Shown here: positions 32,501 through 39,927 of the stretch, one piece after another
Layout: every line of letters begins with the position of its first letter
How positions within the stretch are numbered: position 1 is the stretch's first letter
NCBI GenBank assembly: GCA_964443435.1
Contig: CAYUCW010000015.1
Coordinates: 1-39,927, forward strand
DNA length: 39,927 nucleotides
From: Pseudaquidulcibacter sp964443435
Lineage (GTDB): Bacteria; Pseudomonadota; Alphaproteobacteria; Caulobacterales; Aquidulcibacteraceae
Direction of reading: 5' to 3'
The notes under the pieces: model-generated
The model's input: the letters and a program-made list of their open reading frames with translations, nothing else
What the model was told of the DNA's origin: nothing
Databases searched by the model: none
Made by a program: the position numbers and the translations under genes

Positions 32501-32578
32501 AATTTCAAATATGAACAGAAAGAAGATTTTCTTGCGCGCCGCATTGAATGGACAAATAGTATTGGGGGCGCAGAATAA
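29528..32578 (+). CDS. addB: Double-strand break repair protein AddB (alphaproteobacterial type)
   Basis: Subunit of the AddAB helicase-nuclease that processes DNA ends for recombination. The 1016 residues carry an inactivated helicase-like N-terminal half and a RecB-type nuclease domain at the C-terminus. The nuclease motif DRIDISPNGIEIWDYKTG gives Asp and Asp-Tyr-Lys metal and catalytic positions. The preceding stretch SVTQFETWIRDPYKIYVNKV (partly shown) is typical. Walker A is not seen. I also see no four-cysteine cluster of the kind that binds iron-sulfur in Bacillus AddB. Its stop shares one base with the addA start (TAATG), so the subunits are made together. Confidence 0.93.
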   Translation: MTIFINSHIPAIEALPNVYSIEPRHDFLYELARVLNNELGDSLAISDAVIILPTKRAARALADAYLKIRDGKPAILPRIRTIGDIDPFELNLFELDNEYSLPPAINGLARRFALSKLIAARNKNLNWANDAISTLAAADSLADLLESAELTAEGDGPNWSALANLIENTELAAHWEISQEFLKIVTEVWPQILAEKNLCDIGLKKRRAIESLARNWEANPPNHPVIIAGSTGAIPANRDLMRIVSRLPMGAIVLPGLDKEIEAWEEIGFEDTHPQRTLFDTIKHIGIERANVKYWPQTNTNGIDDLSIRRMILNEALAPAEATASWLENINKIKSKTDNAIEKALNGVAIIEAKTEELEAEAIALEMRKTLETKGETCALVTPNQDIARRVAVKMQKWDIRLNISSGTNLNETLLGGFIAAVSDWLIDTGDPIRLLAMLNHPLFSLGDENWQTAHMTSDLELYMLHGARKDDDIFAMNLRAQNLYNAAKENYKFQFERPISLLNKICETLETIIFETKTINDCAIILIGICEEFAKTKDGENNLWRGETGINASNFFAELIENGHEFNIKNNIDGFKTIGFLLSEVKIRPNGTHPRLAILGPLEARLLRFDKLILAGLDEKVWPKPPNPDPFLSRPMRKKLGLIAHDLRLGLSAHDFAQMAAAPNIIITRAQRRGGSPTIPSRWLWRLKTLCGDSMNEILETKQANDCLILAQSLVPEKNFNSQNAIPKPNPPIEKRPLEFSVTQFETWIRDPYKIYVNKVLSLVPLENIGTKISGKERGTAIHGGLEIIESWYEKWPENPKQELNQAFSAHFEAAGFKGQKLKEQLRSINPTTEFIVNYEKSRIKNYSLKAEKWLDTIYVHKNINLKIKAKIDRIDISPNGIEIWDYKTGPIPSDKQINAMISPQIPITCIILNNTNLDFTNNKSITGFGHIKVGNKKPEAIAWGVKKPELSLTELIDKTYSAINTLIEDYYDETNPKEYISKPYPLLLKNFKYEQKEDFLARRIEWTNSIGGAE

Positions 32579-35500
32579 TGGAATATTTTGATAAAGATTC
32601 GCTTATTAAAGAAACTAATGAGAAGCAATTTAATGCGTCTAATCCAAAGGCTTCGATTTGGACAAGCGCCAATGCGGGATCTGGCAAAACCAAAGTTCTT
32701 ATTGATAGGATTGCAAGGCTATTGCTTGCAGGGACAGAGCCGCAAAAAATCCTTAGCGTAACCTATACACGCGCCGCCGCCGCCGAAATGACTTCACGGC
32801 TTTTTGAAACTTTGGGTAAATGGACGGTTTCAACCGATGATGAATTAACCGCAAAACTTAAAGCGCTAGACCCTGAATTTCATATCAGGATTGATGGCCT
32901 TCAAAAAGCTCGTGCGCTTTTTGCAAGGGCACTTGAAACCCCAGGGGGTCTTAAGATTGATACAATTCACGCTTTTTGCACAAGTATTTTAAAAAGATTC
33001 CCACTTGAAGCCGGTGTCTCCCCTGGTTTTGAAGTAATTGATGAACATGGCGCGGAAATTCTAAAAGAAGAAGCCTATGATATTGCGGCAAGCATTGAAC
33101 CTGATTTATTTCTTGAAATTACCGATAATGTTTCTTCGCCTATAAATCTTTTAAATAGCGCCAATAAATATTTGCCTTTTGATAAAGCAAATCTTGATTC
33201 CGCGCTTGAAAAAACAATAGGCGAAAAATCAGGGCAAGATTTAGATGAATTATTAAATGCCGCAAGTGAAGTTTTAGCCATTGATGATTTGCGTGAAATC
33301 GCNNNNNNNNNNNNNNNNNNNNNNNNNNNNNNNNNNNNNNNNNNNNNNNNNNNNNNNNNNNNNNNNNNNNNNNNNNNNNNNNNNNNNNNNNNNNNNNNNN
33401 NNATTTGGAAGACATTTATTGATAAGATTATTATTTATAATAATGCCAAAATTGCCAATGATACCCATGATTATTTATATGCGGCATCATTGTTTAATGG
33501 GGAATATTTAAAGCTAAAAGAATCCAAAGGGCTTTTGGATTATGATGATTTATTAAAATTTACTTCACGACTTCTTAATGGCGACAATTCGGCAAATCTT
33601 TGGGTATTATACAAGCTTGATGGCGGCCTATCCCATGTTCTTATTGATGAAAGCCAAGATACAAGTGCCGAACAATGGGACTTATTAGAGCCATTATTAA
33701 GTGCACTCGAAACCGAAAATAATGATAAATTTCCGCGCACGCGCTTTATTGTTGGTGATGAAAAGCAATCTATTTATCGCTTCCAAGGCGCAAGCCCCGA
33801 AAGATATTTAACCGAAAAAGAAAAATTCAAATCTCACAATAGACCAAGCGAAAATAGAATATTCGATGAAGTAAATTTCGAAGTCTCATTTAGAACAGGT
33901 CAAACCATACTTGATGGCGTTGATGCGGTTTGGACGCATTTAAATGGTTTTGATTTTAATCGTGAATTTAATGATGGGCTGGAAACTAAATTCCTTGCTC
34001 CGCGCAATCATATTTCTTCACGTATTGGCGAAAACTCACAAATAGAATTATGGCCTATCACAGAGGGTATTGATGAAGCTGAATTAGAGCCAGATGCTTG
34101 GAAGCATCCAAAAAATTCAATTCTACCTAATAGCCCTAAAAATCTTTTAGCGGAACGAATTGCCCGTGAATTAAAGGCGCGAATTGGTCGTGATTTAATT
34201 TATGAAAAGGGTAAAAAGCGCATTCTTGAAGCCAAGGATATAATGATTTTAATTCGCACGCGCACTGAATTATATGATCTTATAATCCGCAAATTAAAGC
34301 AATATGGCATTAAGACCGCAGGCGCAGATAGTATAAAGCTTAAGGATAATATTGCGGTTCTGGATTTATTAGCAATCGCCAGCTTTAGCCTTAGAAAAGA
34401 AAATGATTTTAATCTTGCCTGTGTTCTAAAAGGCGGATTTTGCGGTCTTTTGGATGATGATAAATTCCTGCTTCCTATTGCCTATAATAGGAAGGGCAAA
34501 AGCCTGTGGCAGCAATTACAAACCGCAATGAAGCCCGAAAGCGAAATCTATAGTCATTTAAACCCTGATGAATTTAATCAAGTTAAATCGGCTTTTGATT
34601 TCCTAAGTTTTATAAATCAAAAATCGGGTTCGCTTGCGCCATTTGAATTTTTTGCGCTTTGTCTTGAATATAAGTTTGAAAATGGGCAAACTGGCTATCA
34701 AAAATTCATTTCAAGATTTGGAAAAGAAGCCATAGAGCCAATTGATATACTTCTTGATAATGCCATAAAGGCGGCAAGTTTCGGCACGCCCAATCTTCAA
34801 AATTTTATCAATATAATTGAAAATTCAAATACCACAGTTAAGCGTGAATTTGACAATAATGAAGAAGGCGTGAAAATAATGACTATTCACGCTTCTAAGG
34901 GTCGTGAAGCACCAATGGTTATATTGCCTGAAACCACAAGCAATAGCGGTAGAAATGAGAGTTCTTTTATTTATGACGATAAAAACCAATGCCCAATAAT
35001 GCTTATTGATTTTCTATATCTTCCGCATAGACTTAATGAAATTAAAGAAGAAGCGGCAAAAGAAAATAAAAAGGAGCATAATCGACTTTTATATGTTGCA
35101 ATGACCCGCGCCAAAGATAGGCTTATTATATGTGGGCATAAGCACGGAAAAAAGCTTAGTGAAACTTCATGGTATGCCAATACTGAGGTGGCACTTGGTA
35201 ATCTCTTAAACTCGCGTGATGCAATGCTTGAAGATGGAACGCAATATAGACTCTGGGGTGATGATTTTGGTGAGATTGATATAATTCCACAAACTAAAAC
35301 GAAAAAAGAAGAAATAATTATACCAAATTGGGTGCATAGTATGCCGAATGAAGAAACATTCATTCAAAAAATCGCGCCCACCAGTCTTGAAGATGATAAT
35401 GCCAAAGCAATGTCGCCAGTTTACTCGCCATTAATGGGCGGAAGAAAAGCAATTATTAATCAAAGATATTTACGTGGACGCTTAATCCATGAAATGCTTG

Positions 35501-35991
35501 AAAAGCTTCCGAATATTAATTCTGCAACAAGGGAAAAATGGGCAATTGACAGGCTAAGGAGTGAAACTAGCCTAAGCGAAGATGAAAAATTTAATATTAT
35601 TTCGGAAAGCTTTAAAATCTTAAATCATGAAGATTATTCTGAATTTTTTAGTAAAAACTCACGGGCTGAAGTAGCAATTATTGGCAGTGCAGCAAAATTA
35701 CCACAAAATATGATAATTAACGGCATAATTGATAGACTTGTAATAACAGAAACAGAAGTCTTAATTCTTGATTTTAAAACCAATAGGCCGCCACCCCAAA
35801 CAATCGATAATGTTGAAAAATCTTATATAAATCAAATGGCTGCTTATTATGCATTATTAAGCGAAACCTATAAAAATAAAAAAATAAGATGTGCGTTATT
35901 ATGGACAGATATCCCTTTATTTATGGAAATTCCTAATGATATTTTAGATATCGCACTTGCAAAATTATGTGCTATAAAGTCACCAATATGA
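32578..35991 (+). CDS. addA: Double-strand break repair helicase AddA, interrupted by an assembly gap
   Basis: UvrD-like helicase and nuclease subunit of AddAB. The frame is open for 1137 codons if the 100 N at 33303-33402 are counted. That run is probably a placeholder, so the true length may differ; relatives are often somewhat longer. Walker A is ANAGSGKTKV at 31-40 with Lys37, and an early helicase motif is VTYTRAAAAEM. Motif II is LIDESQDTS, motif III VGDEKQSIYRFQG, motif V TIHASKGREAPMV and motif VI LLYVAMTRAKDR. The C-terminal nuclease shows GIIDRL and LILDFKTNRP. The first domain ends at DDLREI and resumes at IWKTFIDK, so part of the 1A/1B region is missing. trxA follows, an order I know from alphaproteobacteria. 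Confidence 0.93.
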   Translation: MEYFDKDSLIKETNEKQFNASNPKASIWTSANAGSGKTKVLIDRIARLLLAGTEPQKILSVTYTRAAAAEMTSRLFETLGKWTVSTDDELTAKLKALDPEFHIRIDGLQKARALFARALETPGGLKIDTIHAFCTSILKRFPLEAGVSPGFEVIDEHGAEILKEEAYDIAASIEPDLFLEITDNVSSPINLLNSANKYLPFDKANLDSALEKTIGEKSGQDLDELLNAASEVLAIDDLREIXXXXXXXXXXXXXXXXXXXXXXXXXXXXXXXXXXIWKTFIDKIIIYNNAKIANDTHDYLYAASLFNGEYLKLKESKGLLDYDDLLKFTSRLLNGDNSANLWVLYKLDGGLSHVLIDESQDTSAEQWDLLEPLLSALETENNDKFPRTRFIVGDEKQSIYRFQGASPERYLTEKEKFKSHNRPSENRIFDEVNFEVSFRTGQTILDGVDAVWTHLNGFDFNREFNDGLETKFLAPRNHISSRIGENSQIELWPITEGIDEAELEPDAWKHPKNSILPNSPKNLLAERIARELKARIGRDLIYEKGKKRILEAKDIMILIRTRTELYDLIIRKLKQYGIKTAGADSIKLKDNIAVLDLLAIASFSLRKENDFNLACVLKGGFCGLLDDDKFLLPIAYNRKGKSLWQQLQTAMKPESEIYSHLNPDEFNQVKSAFDFLSFINQKSGSLAPFEFFALCLEYKFENGQTGYQKFISRFGKEAIEPIDILLDNAIKAASFGTPNLQNFINIIENSNTTVKREFDNNEEGVKIMTIHASKGREAPMVILPETTSNSGRNESSFIYDDKNQCPIMLIDFLYLPHRLNEIKEEAAKENKKEHNRLLYVAMTRAKDRLIICGHKHGKKLSETSWYANTEVALGNLLNSRDAMLEDGTQYRLWGDDFGEIDIIPQTKTKKEEIIIPNWVHSMPNEETFIQKIAPTSLEDDNAKAMSPVYSPLMGGRKAIINQRYLRGRLIHEMLEKLPNINSATREKWAIDRLRSETSLSEDEKFNIISESFKILNHEDYSEFFSKNSRAEVAIIGSAAKLPQNMIINGIIDRLVITETEVLILDFKTNRPPPQTIDNVEKSYINQMAAYYALLSETYKNKKIRCALLWTDIPLFMEIPNDILDIALAKLCAIKSPI
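33303..33402. other. Assembly gap of exactly 100 N inside addA
   Basis: The round number suggests a scaffolding gap of unknown size. The reading frame happens to continue on both sides, but true length and sequence cannot be inferred. Confidence 0.97.
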
Positions 35992-36069
35992 AATTCATAA
36001 TTGCCAAGACTTGATTTTGGTTTAATGATGATTAGCTATATAGAATATATAATAGAATAGGTGTTCAAA

Positions 36070-36393
36070 ATGGGTACTCTAGCGGTAAGTGACGATAGTT
36101 TTGAAAATGACGTAATAAATTCAGACGTACCAGTTTTAGTTGACTTCTGGGCGGCTTGGTGTGGTCCTTGTATGCGAATTGGCCCAAGCCTTGAAGAATT
36201 ATCAGATGAATATGCTGGTTCCGTAAAAATTGCGAAAATCAATATTGATGATAATCAAATGACTCCATCTAAATTTGGTGTTCGCGGCATTCCTACTATG
36301 ATTCTTTTCAAAGACGGCAAAGCGGTTTCAACTCAGGTTGGCGCTATGGCAAAAAGCCGTATTGATGCCTGGATTAAAGATTCAATTGCCTAA
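36070..36393 (+). CDS. trxA: Thioredoxin
   Basis: Small cytoplasmic dithiol reductase. From ATG 36070 it has 107 residues, against 109 in E. coli TrxA. The active site is WCGPC with Cys31 and Cys34, following LVDFWAA, and the cis-proline is Pro75 in GVRGIPTMILF. An in-frame GTG at 36061 would add three residues; AGG just upstream does not settle the choice. It lies 78 bases after addA in a spacer containing AT-rich -10-like sequence, so it probably also has its own promoter. Confidence 0.95.
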   Translation: MGTLAVSDDSFENDVINSDVPVLVDFWAAWCGPCMRIGPSLEELSDEYAGSVKIAKINIDDNQMTPSKFGVRGIPTMILFKDGKAVSTQVGAMAKSRIDAWIKDSIA

Positions 36394-36428
36394 AACCATA
36401 ATCTTCCAAATGAAGTGGCTATAATCCC

Positions 36429-36827
36429 ATGATTGGTGTAGTTATAGTAAGTCACGGCAATCTTTCACTAGAGCTTGTAAAAGCTTGTGAACATGTTGTA
36501 GGCAAACAAGAATATCTTGTCCCAATTGCCATTGGCCCAGATGATGATATGTCACAAAGGCGCGATGATATATTTAATGCTTGTCAAAGCGTTGATACGG
36601 GAAATGGCGTTATTATTCTTACAGATATGTTTGGCGGCACGCCTTCAAACCTTGCAATTTCGATTATGGATAGAGGCAATTACGAAATAATTGCCGGCGC
36701 AAACCTTCCTATGCTTATTAAACTTGCAGAAGTTAGAAAAACTGAAGGCTTGGCGCGCGCCGCTTTTGCATCACAAGATGCGGCAAGAAAATATATTGCG
36801 GTTGTATCTTCACTTTTGGCGAATTAA
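36429..36827 (+). CDS. PTS EIIA component, mannose family
   Basis: Phosphocarrier of 132 residues, homologous to the IIA domain of the mannose PTS. The phosphorylated residue is His9 in IVSHGNLS. LTDMFGGTPSNLA near 64-76 and AGANLPMLIKL near 88-98 are family signatures. HPr follows after 15 bases. In alphaproteobacteria such EIIA/HPr pairs, usually downstream of HprK and RapZ genes, serve regulation rather than sugar uptake. HprK and RapZ are not in this stretch, and no sugar-specific EIIB or EIIC is visible. A regulatory role is therefore the best inference. Confidence 0.9.
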   Translation: MIGVVIVSHGNLSLELVKACEHVVGKQEYLVPIAIGPDDDMSQRRDDIFNACQSVDTGNGVIILTDMFGGTPSNLAISIMDRGNYEIIAGANLPMLIKLAEVRKTEGLARAAFASQDAARKYIAVVSSLLAN

Positions 36828-36842
36828 TCTTTAAAAGGCATT

Positions 36843-37065
36843 ATGACCAAACATAGTGTAACACTTGATATAATAAATAAGCGTGGCCTTCACGCGCGTG
36901 CAAGCTCTAAATTTGCGGTTCTTGCCCAAAGCTTTGATAATACCGAAATCCTTGTATCTAAGGACGATCAAGAAGTATGCGCCGATAGCATTATGGATTT
37001 AATGATGCTTGCGGCTGGAATTGGCTCAAGCATTACTATTAATGCGGAAGGTGAAAATGCCGAAA
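36843..37065 (+). CDS. ptsH: HPr phosphocarrier protein, 3' end in assembly gap
   Basis: PTS phosphocarrier. 74 residues are visible before the 100-N gap; HPr proteins have about 85-95, so the last helix is missing. The phosphorylated His17 is in NKRGLHARASSKF. Ser49 in ADSIMDLMMLAAG is the site that HPr kinase would modify. AAAGG precedes the ATG at 36843. It is coupled to the EIIA gene. On the far side of the gap a receiver-domain gene runs toward it. Confidence 0.93.
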
Positions 37066-37165
37066 NNNNNNNNNNNNNNNNNNNNNNNNNNNNNNNNNNN
37101 NNNNNNNNNNNNNNNNNNNNNNNNNNNNNNNNNNNNNNNNNNNNNNNNNNNNNNNNNNNNNNNNN
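37066..37165. other. Assembly gap of exactly 100 N between HPr and a receiver-domain gene
   Basis: Both flanking genes lose their 3' ends here. Together they need roughly 100 bases or more of coding sequence, so the real interval is probably not much shorter than 100 and could be larger. Confidence 0.97.
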
Positions 37166-37509
37166 TTTACCAAAAATTCATTGACGCCGGCATCTCTTGC
37201 GGCCATTACTTTAGACTTTTCAGAGTGACCGGTTACCATAATTACTGGTAAAAAAGGATTAGGGCTATCTGCACCGGTTCTAATCATTTGTACAAATTCA
37301 ACGCCATCAATCATAGGCATTGATAGATCAACAATTAATATATCTATAGCAGTCGTTCTTAACATTTCAAAAGCATCGATGGGATCACTTGCTTCTTTAA
37401 TGTCGTGAATCCCCACAGATTTTAAAAGCTCTTTTATCAAGCTAATCATGTGATGATTATCATCGACAATCATAACTGTAAGAGGAACACTTGTATCTAA
37501 ACTTGCCAT
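37166..37509 (-). CDS. Response regulator receiver-domain protein, 3' end in assembly gap
   Basis: 114 residues of a CheY-like receiver domain are visible from ATG 37509. The acidic pair is Asp16-Asp17 in IVDDNHH, the phosphorylated residue is Asp61 in LIVDLSMP, and the switch Thr93 is in VTGHSEKSK. The sequence stops at EFLV; the invariant Lys (usually LVKP) would be the next residue and falls in the gap. It may be a stand-alone receiver, as in CheY or DivK, or carry an output domain hidden by the gap. No sensor kinase lies in the visible sequence next to it. Confidence 0.88.
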
Positions 37510-37639
37510 AAACTTCCCTTGGAAAACTATATTTATTATTTATTTAACTATATAATTTTAATAGTAAAGAAATTATTATTTAAGTCAAAGCCATGTAAAT
37601 ATTTTGGGGAATATATTAAAATATTTGGTTATTATGTGT

Positions 37640-39019
37640 TTATTTTACAATAATTAGGCCATGTTCAGTTTTTTCCCAATAATGCGGCCTTAATGTTAGA
37701 TTATAAATTGCTAATATAAAAGCTGGGAATTGTAAAATCCAATAAAAAGGAAGTGTGAATATATTTAATAATAACTCACGACGGCCATCTCTGCGAATCG
37801 CTGAAGTTGAAATCAGGATTTCCGCGCTAAATGAAATTAATAAAAGCACCAAAGAATCGTCAGTTATTTTATTAAAATAAGCTTGCAAAAGAATTATTAT
37901 AAGTAATGGCGCGCGAATTGCCGCAATTAATGGGCCAGAGAATATTCCGAAAATAAATGATATAACTCCAGTTATGCTCAAATTTTTTAATAATATTAAT
38001 GGCTGCCGCAAATGGACTTCTATTGTTTGTAAATGACCGCCAATCCATCTTGATCTTTGTTTAATATAAGACTTTATAGAAATTGGGGCTTCTTCATAAG
38101 TAGGCGCATTAATCAGAATTGATTTAAAGCCAAATCTTGCAATTCGCACACCTAAATCGGCATCTTCGGTAAGATTATATTTATCCCAGCCGCCAATTTT
38201 CCTTAAAACATTTGTTTTAAAATGGTTTGAAGTACCGCCCAAAGGAAAAAATCCTGAGAACTTAGCAAGGCTGGGCAACATAATTCTAAACCAAACCGCA
38301 TATTCAAGGGTGAATTGTGAAGCTATCCAATGCTTTGTATTATAAGTAATTAAAGGTGCTTGCACACACGCTGCTTCTGGATTTTTACGAAAGCAATCAT
38401 AAGCAATTAATAATTGATTTTTATCGGGAATATCTTCGGCATCATAAACCGCTATATATTCGCCCTTTATAAATTTAAGCGCATATTGCATGGCATTTGG
38501 CTTGGTTTTAATTGCCGTTTGAGGAACTATTATTATCTGATACTTATAGTCATTTATATGCTCTTTAAGAATTTCAATTGTTGCCCTATCATCTTCTTCA
38601 CATAGGAAAATGATTTCTTTTTTATCCTCAGGCCAGTTTAATGCCTTTATATTATAGATAAGGTTTTCAACACTTCGCGTTTCTTTATAAACAGGAAGTA
38701 GAATTGTATAAATCGGATAATTAGTAATATTCTTTATTCGCTTTAGTTTTGCTTCTTCTTTGGCATAAATGACACCAAAAAGCCTAAATATTATTATAAA
38801 AGCACATAAAACCTGTGAAAACATGAAAAAATAAATAAGCTGATTTCCATACACCGCGCCGAATGCAGACAATATTGCAAGCATTAGAAAAAAATACGCC
38901 GCTATCCTGCCAGAATTAAAGGCAGAGTAAATAATAGGCTTTTTAGTCTTTTTATAAGCCCAATTAATATTTTTTTCTTGATAATAGTCTTTATTATCAA
39001 TATTTATATGGCCACTCAT
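37640..39019 (-). CDS. Membrane GT2 glycosyltransferase (cellulose-synthase-like)
   Basis: 459 residues. Two hydrophobic helices lie near 38-83, followed by a cytoplasmic GT-A domain and several C-terminal membrane segments from about 345. Catalytic motifs of processive family 2 enzymes are present: ILLPVYKE near 106-113, DAED at 193-196 for the metal and nucleotide, TEDADLG at 284-290 with the presumed catalytic base, and QRSRW at 321-325 for binding the acceptor chain. It probably makes or extrudes a cell-surface polysaccharide. There is no PilZ domain, partner gene or polysaccharide cluster next to it, so the product is unknown. The 130-base stretches on either side hold no gene that I can support. 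Confidence 0.86.
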   Translation of the reverse strand: MSGHINIDNKDYYQEKNINWAYKKTKKPIIYSAFNSGRIAAYFFLMLAILSAFGAVYGNQLIYFFMFSQVLCAFIIIFRLFGVIYAKEEAKLKRIKNITNYPIYTILLPVYKETRSVENLIYNIKALNWPEDKKEIIFLCEEDDRATIEILKEHINDYKYQIIIVPQTAIKTKPNAMQYALKFIKGEYIAVYDAEDIPDKNQLLIAYDCFRKNPEAACVQAPLITYNTKHWIASQFTLEYAVWFRIMLPSLAKFSGFFPLGGTSNHFKTNVLRKIGGWDKYNLTEDADLGVRIARFGFKSILINAPTYEEAPISIKSYIKQRSRWIGGHLQTIEVHLRQPLILLKNLSITGVISFIFGIFSGPLIAAIRAPLLIIILLQAYFNKITDDSLVLLLISFSAEILISTSAIRRDGRRELLLNIFTLPFYWILQFPAFILAIYNLTLRPHYWEKTEHGLIIVK

Positions 39020-39149
39020 TGTTTTCCGCTATTTTTCCTATCTAAGCATTATAGGTTGAAAAAATAAAGTAAAAACTTTAATGCGCTTGTTAATACACAT
39101 AAAATTATAATAATATTAGGCAAATAATTTAGAATTTGAATCGTAACTT

Positions 39150-39545
39150 ATGAATTTAGAACCTTTTTACTCGGCAAATATAATTACAAGAATACATATT
39201 ATTCTTGCCATAAGTGCGATTATAATAGGATTTAATCAATTCATTTCTTTGAAAGGTAATCGCCCGCATCGCTCATTGGGATGGATTTGGGTGATTATCA
39301 TGAGTGGTGTTGCAATAACTGCGATTATTATGCCGCATAAGCATAAGGATACTTTGCCGCTTACACTTGGGCTTACGGTTTGGATTTCAATAGGCCTACC
39401 GCTTGCGATTTATGCAATTAAAAAAGGTAATATACTTTTACATCGCGCGGCAATGATGGGCGTATATCTTGGCGGCTTAGTTGTCGCCCTTATGTTTACA
39501 ATCACGCCAGGGCGCATGATTTATAAAATATTTTTCGGTATTTAA
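39150..39545 (+). CDS. Small membrane protein, DUF2306-like
   Basis: 131 residues with four hydrophobic segments (about 12-30, 45-62, 72-88 and 103-120). The pattern HIILAIS near 16-22, RPHRSLGWIW near 38-47 and ILLHRAAMMG near 95-104 resembles DUF2306 proteins, whose function is unknown. The spaced His residues on helix ends could bind haem or metal, but that is a guess. It stands alone 62 bases before the alcohol dehydrogenase gene. Confidence 0.65.
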   Translation: MNLEPFYSANIITRIHIILAISAIIIGFNQFISLKGNRPHRSLGWIWVIIMSGVAITAIIMPHKHKDTLPLTLGLTVWISIGLPLAIYAIKKGNILLHRAAMMGVYLGGLVVALMFTITPGRMIYKIFFGI

Positions 39546-39607
39546 GCATTCATAACAGCTTGAAAAAATAAATTTTATGTGTGAAATATCCCAAAAAGGA
39601 TATTCAA

Positions 39608-39927
39608 ATGATCGAAACTCGCGCCGCGATTGCTTGGGAAGCAAAAAAGCCACTAACTATTGAAACCATTCGCCTTGATGAACCAAGAGAGGGCGAAGTT
39701 TTGGTTGAAATGATGGCAACGGGCATTTGCCATACTGATGCTTATACACTTGATGGCCTCGATTCAGAAGGCAAATTTCCGGCAATTCTTGGTCATGAAG
39801 GCGCAGGGATAGTCCGCGCGGTTGGCAAAGGCGTAACAAGCGTTAAAGAAGGCGATCATGTAATCCCACTTTATACCCCTGAATGCCGTGGCTGTAAGAC
39901 TTGTTTATCACAGCGTTCAAATCTTTG
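39608..39927 (+). CDS. Class III alcohol dehydrogenase (S-hydroxymethylglutathione dehydrogenase), 3' end outside window
   Basis: The first 106 residues of a zinc-dependent dehydrogenase that detoxifies formaldehyde bound to glutathione. The opening IETRAAIAWEAKKPL is typical of class III enzymes. The catalytic zinc ligands are the Cys in GICHTDAYTL and the His in LGHEGAGIV. The structural zinc cluster begins with PECRGCKTC; the fourth Cys lies beyond the edge. AAAAGGA lies just upstream of the ATG. The symbol adhC/frmA would suit but depends on the missing part. Confidence 0.92.
   Translation, partial: MIETRAAIAWEAKKPLTIETIRLDEPREGEVLVEMMATGICHTDAYTLDGLDSEGKFPAILGHEGAGIVRAVGKGVTSVKEGDHVIPLYTPECRGCKTCLSQRSNL

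Noticed and set aside
33010..33018. GCCGGTGTC, resembling part of the operator
   Set aside because: Half-site only, inside the addA coding sequence.
37039..37065. Extension of the receiver-domain frame across the N gap into the HPr gene
   Set aside because: The continuation depends on the arbitrary gap length and would be antisense to HPr; the real 3' end is unknown.
1..39927. Search for tRNA genes, CRISPR arrays, insertion sequences and phage genes
   Set aside because: No cloverleaf-like stretch, repeat-spacer pattern, transposase or integrase was recognised by eye; a dedicated RNA search could still find small RNAs.

Overview
The window looks like chromosomal DNA of an AT-rich Gram-negative alphaproteobacterium. 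Three things support this. The gene order cytochrome c / kdsB / pheA and the addB-addA-trxA block are arrangements I know from alphaproteobacteria. AddA and AddB resemble the alphaproteobacterial versions. There is also an outer-membrane TonB-dependent receptor plus a Kdo enzyme. I cannot name the genus. No RNA genes, CRISPR arrays, prophage or insertion sequences were recognised.

Layout. (1) 1-2570: pheA (cut by the window edge) and kdsB on the minus strand, divergent from a membrane-anchored cytochrome c that ends in a clear terminator. (2) 2630-18420: a pectin / hexuronate utilisation locus. It holds an ExuT-like transporter, a CE12-type rhamnogalacturonan acetylesterase, a type-B carboxylesterase, a cytoplasmic alpha/beta hydrolase paired with a fructuronate reductase-like dehydrogenase, a LacI-type regulator, the operon uxaC-kduI-kduD-(2-keto-4-pentenoate hydratase-like), a TonB-dependent receptor and kdgK. 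(3) 18410-29500: housekeeping genes, namely NlpC/P60, MarR-type regulator, M17 aminopeptidase, TPR protein, folE, cysS, a small lipoprotein, a pabB-pabC fusion, rarD, asd and pyrF. (4) 29528-39927: addB, addA, trxA, PTS EIIA and HPr, a receiver-domain protein, a membrane GT2 glycosyltransferase, a small membrane protein and the start of a class III alcohol dehydrogenase. Two runs of exactly 100 N (33303-33402 and 37066-37165) interrupt addA, and the ends of HPr and the receiver protein.

How the locus probably works (inference from families). The receptor imports acidic oligosaccharides across the outer membrane and exported esterases remove acetyl or methyl groups. The MFS protein carries uronates across the inner membrane. 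KduI and KduD convert the unsaturated-uronate product to 2-keto-3-deoxygluconate (KDG), and KdgK phosphorylates KDG. UxaC and the reductase handle saturated uronates. Three near-identical palindromes with core CACCGGTG lie before the transporter, uxaC and the receptor, each overlapping a plausible -35 box. I infer that they are operators for the LacI-type regulator. The least explained member is the hydratase-like gene at the end of the kdu operon. The aldonate dehydratase (UxuA/UxaA), KDPG aldolase, KdgF and all pectin-cleaving enzymes are absent from the window.
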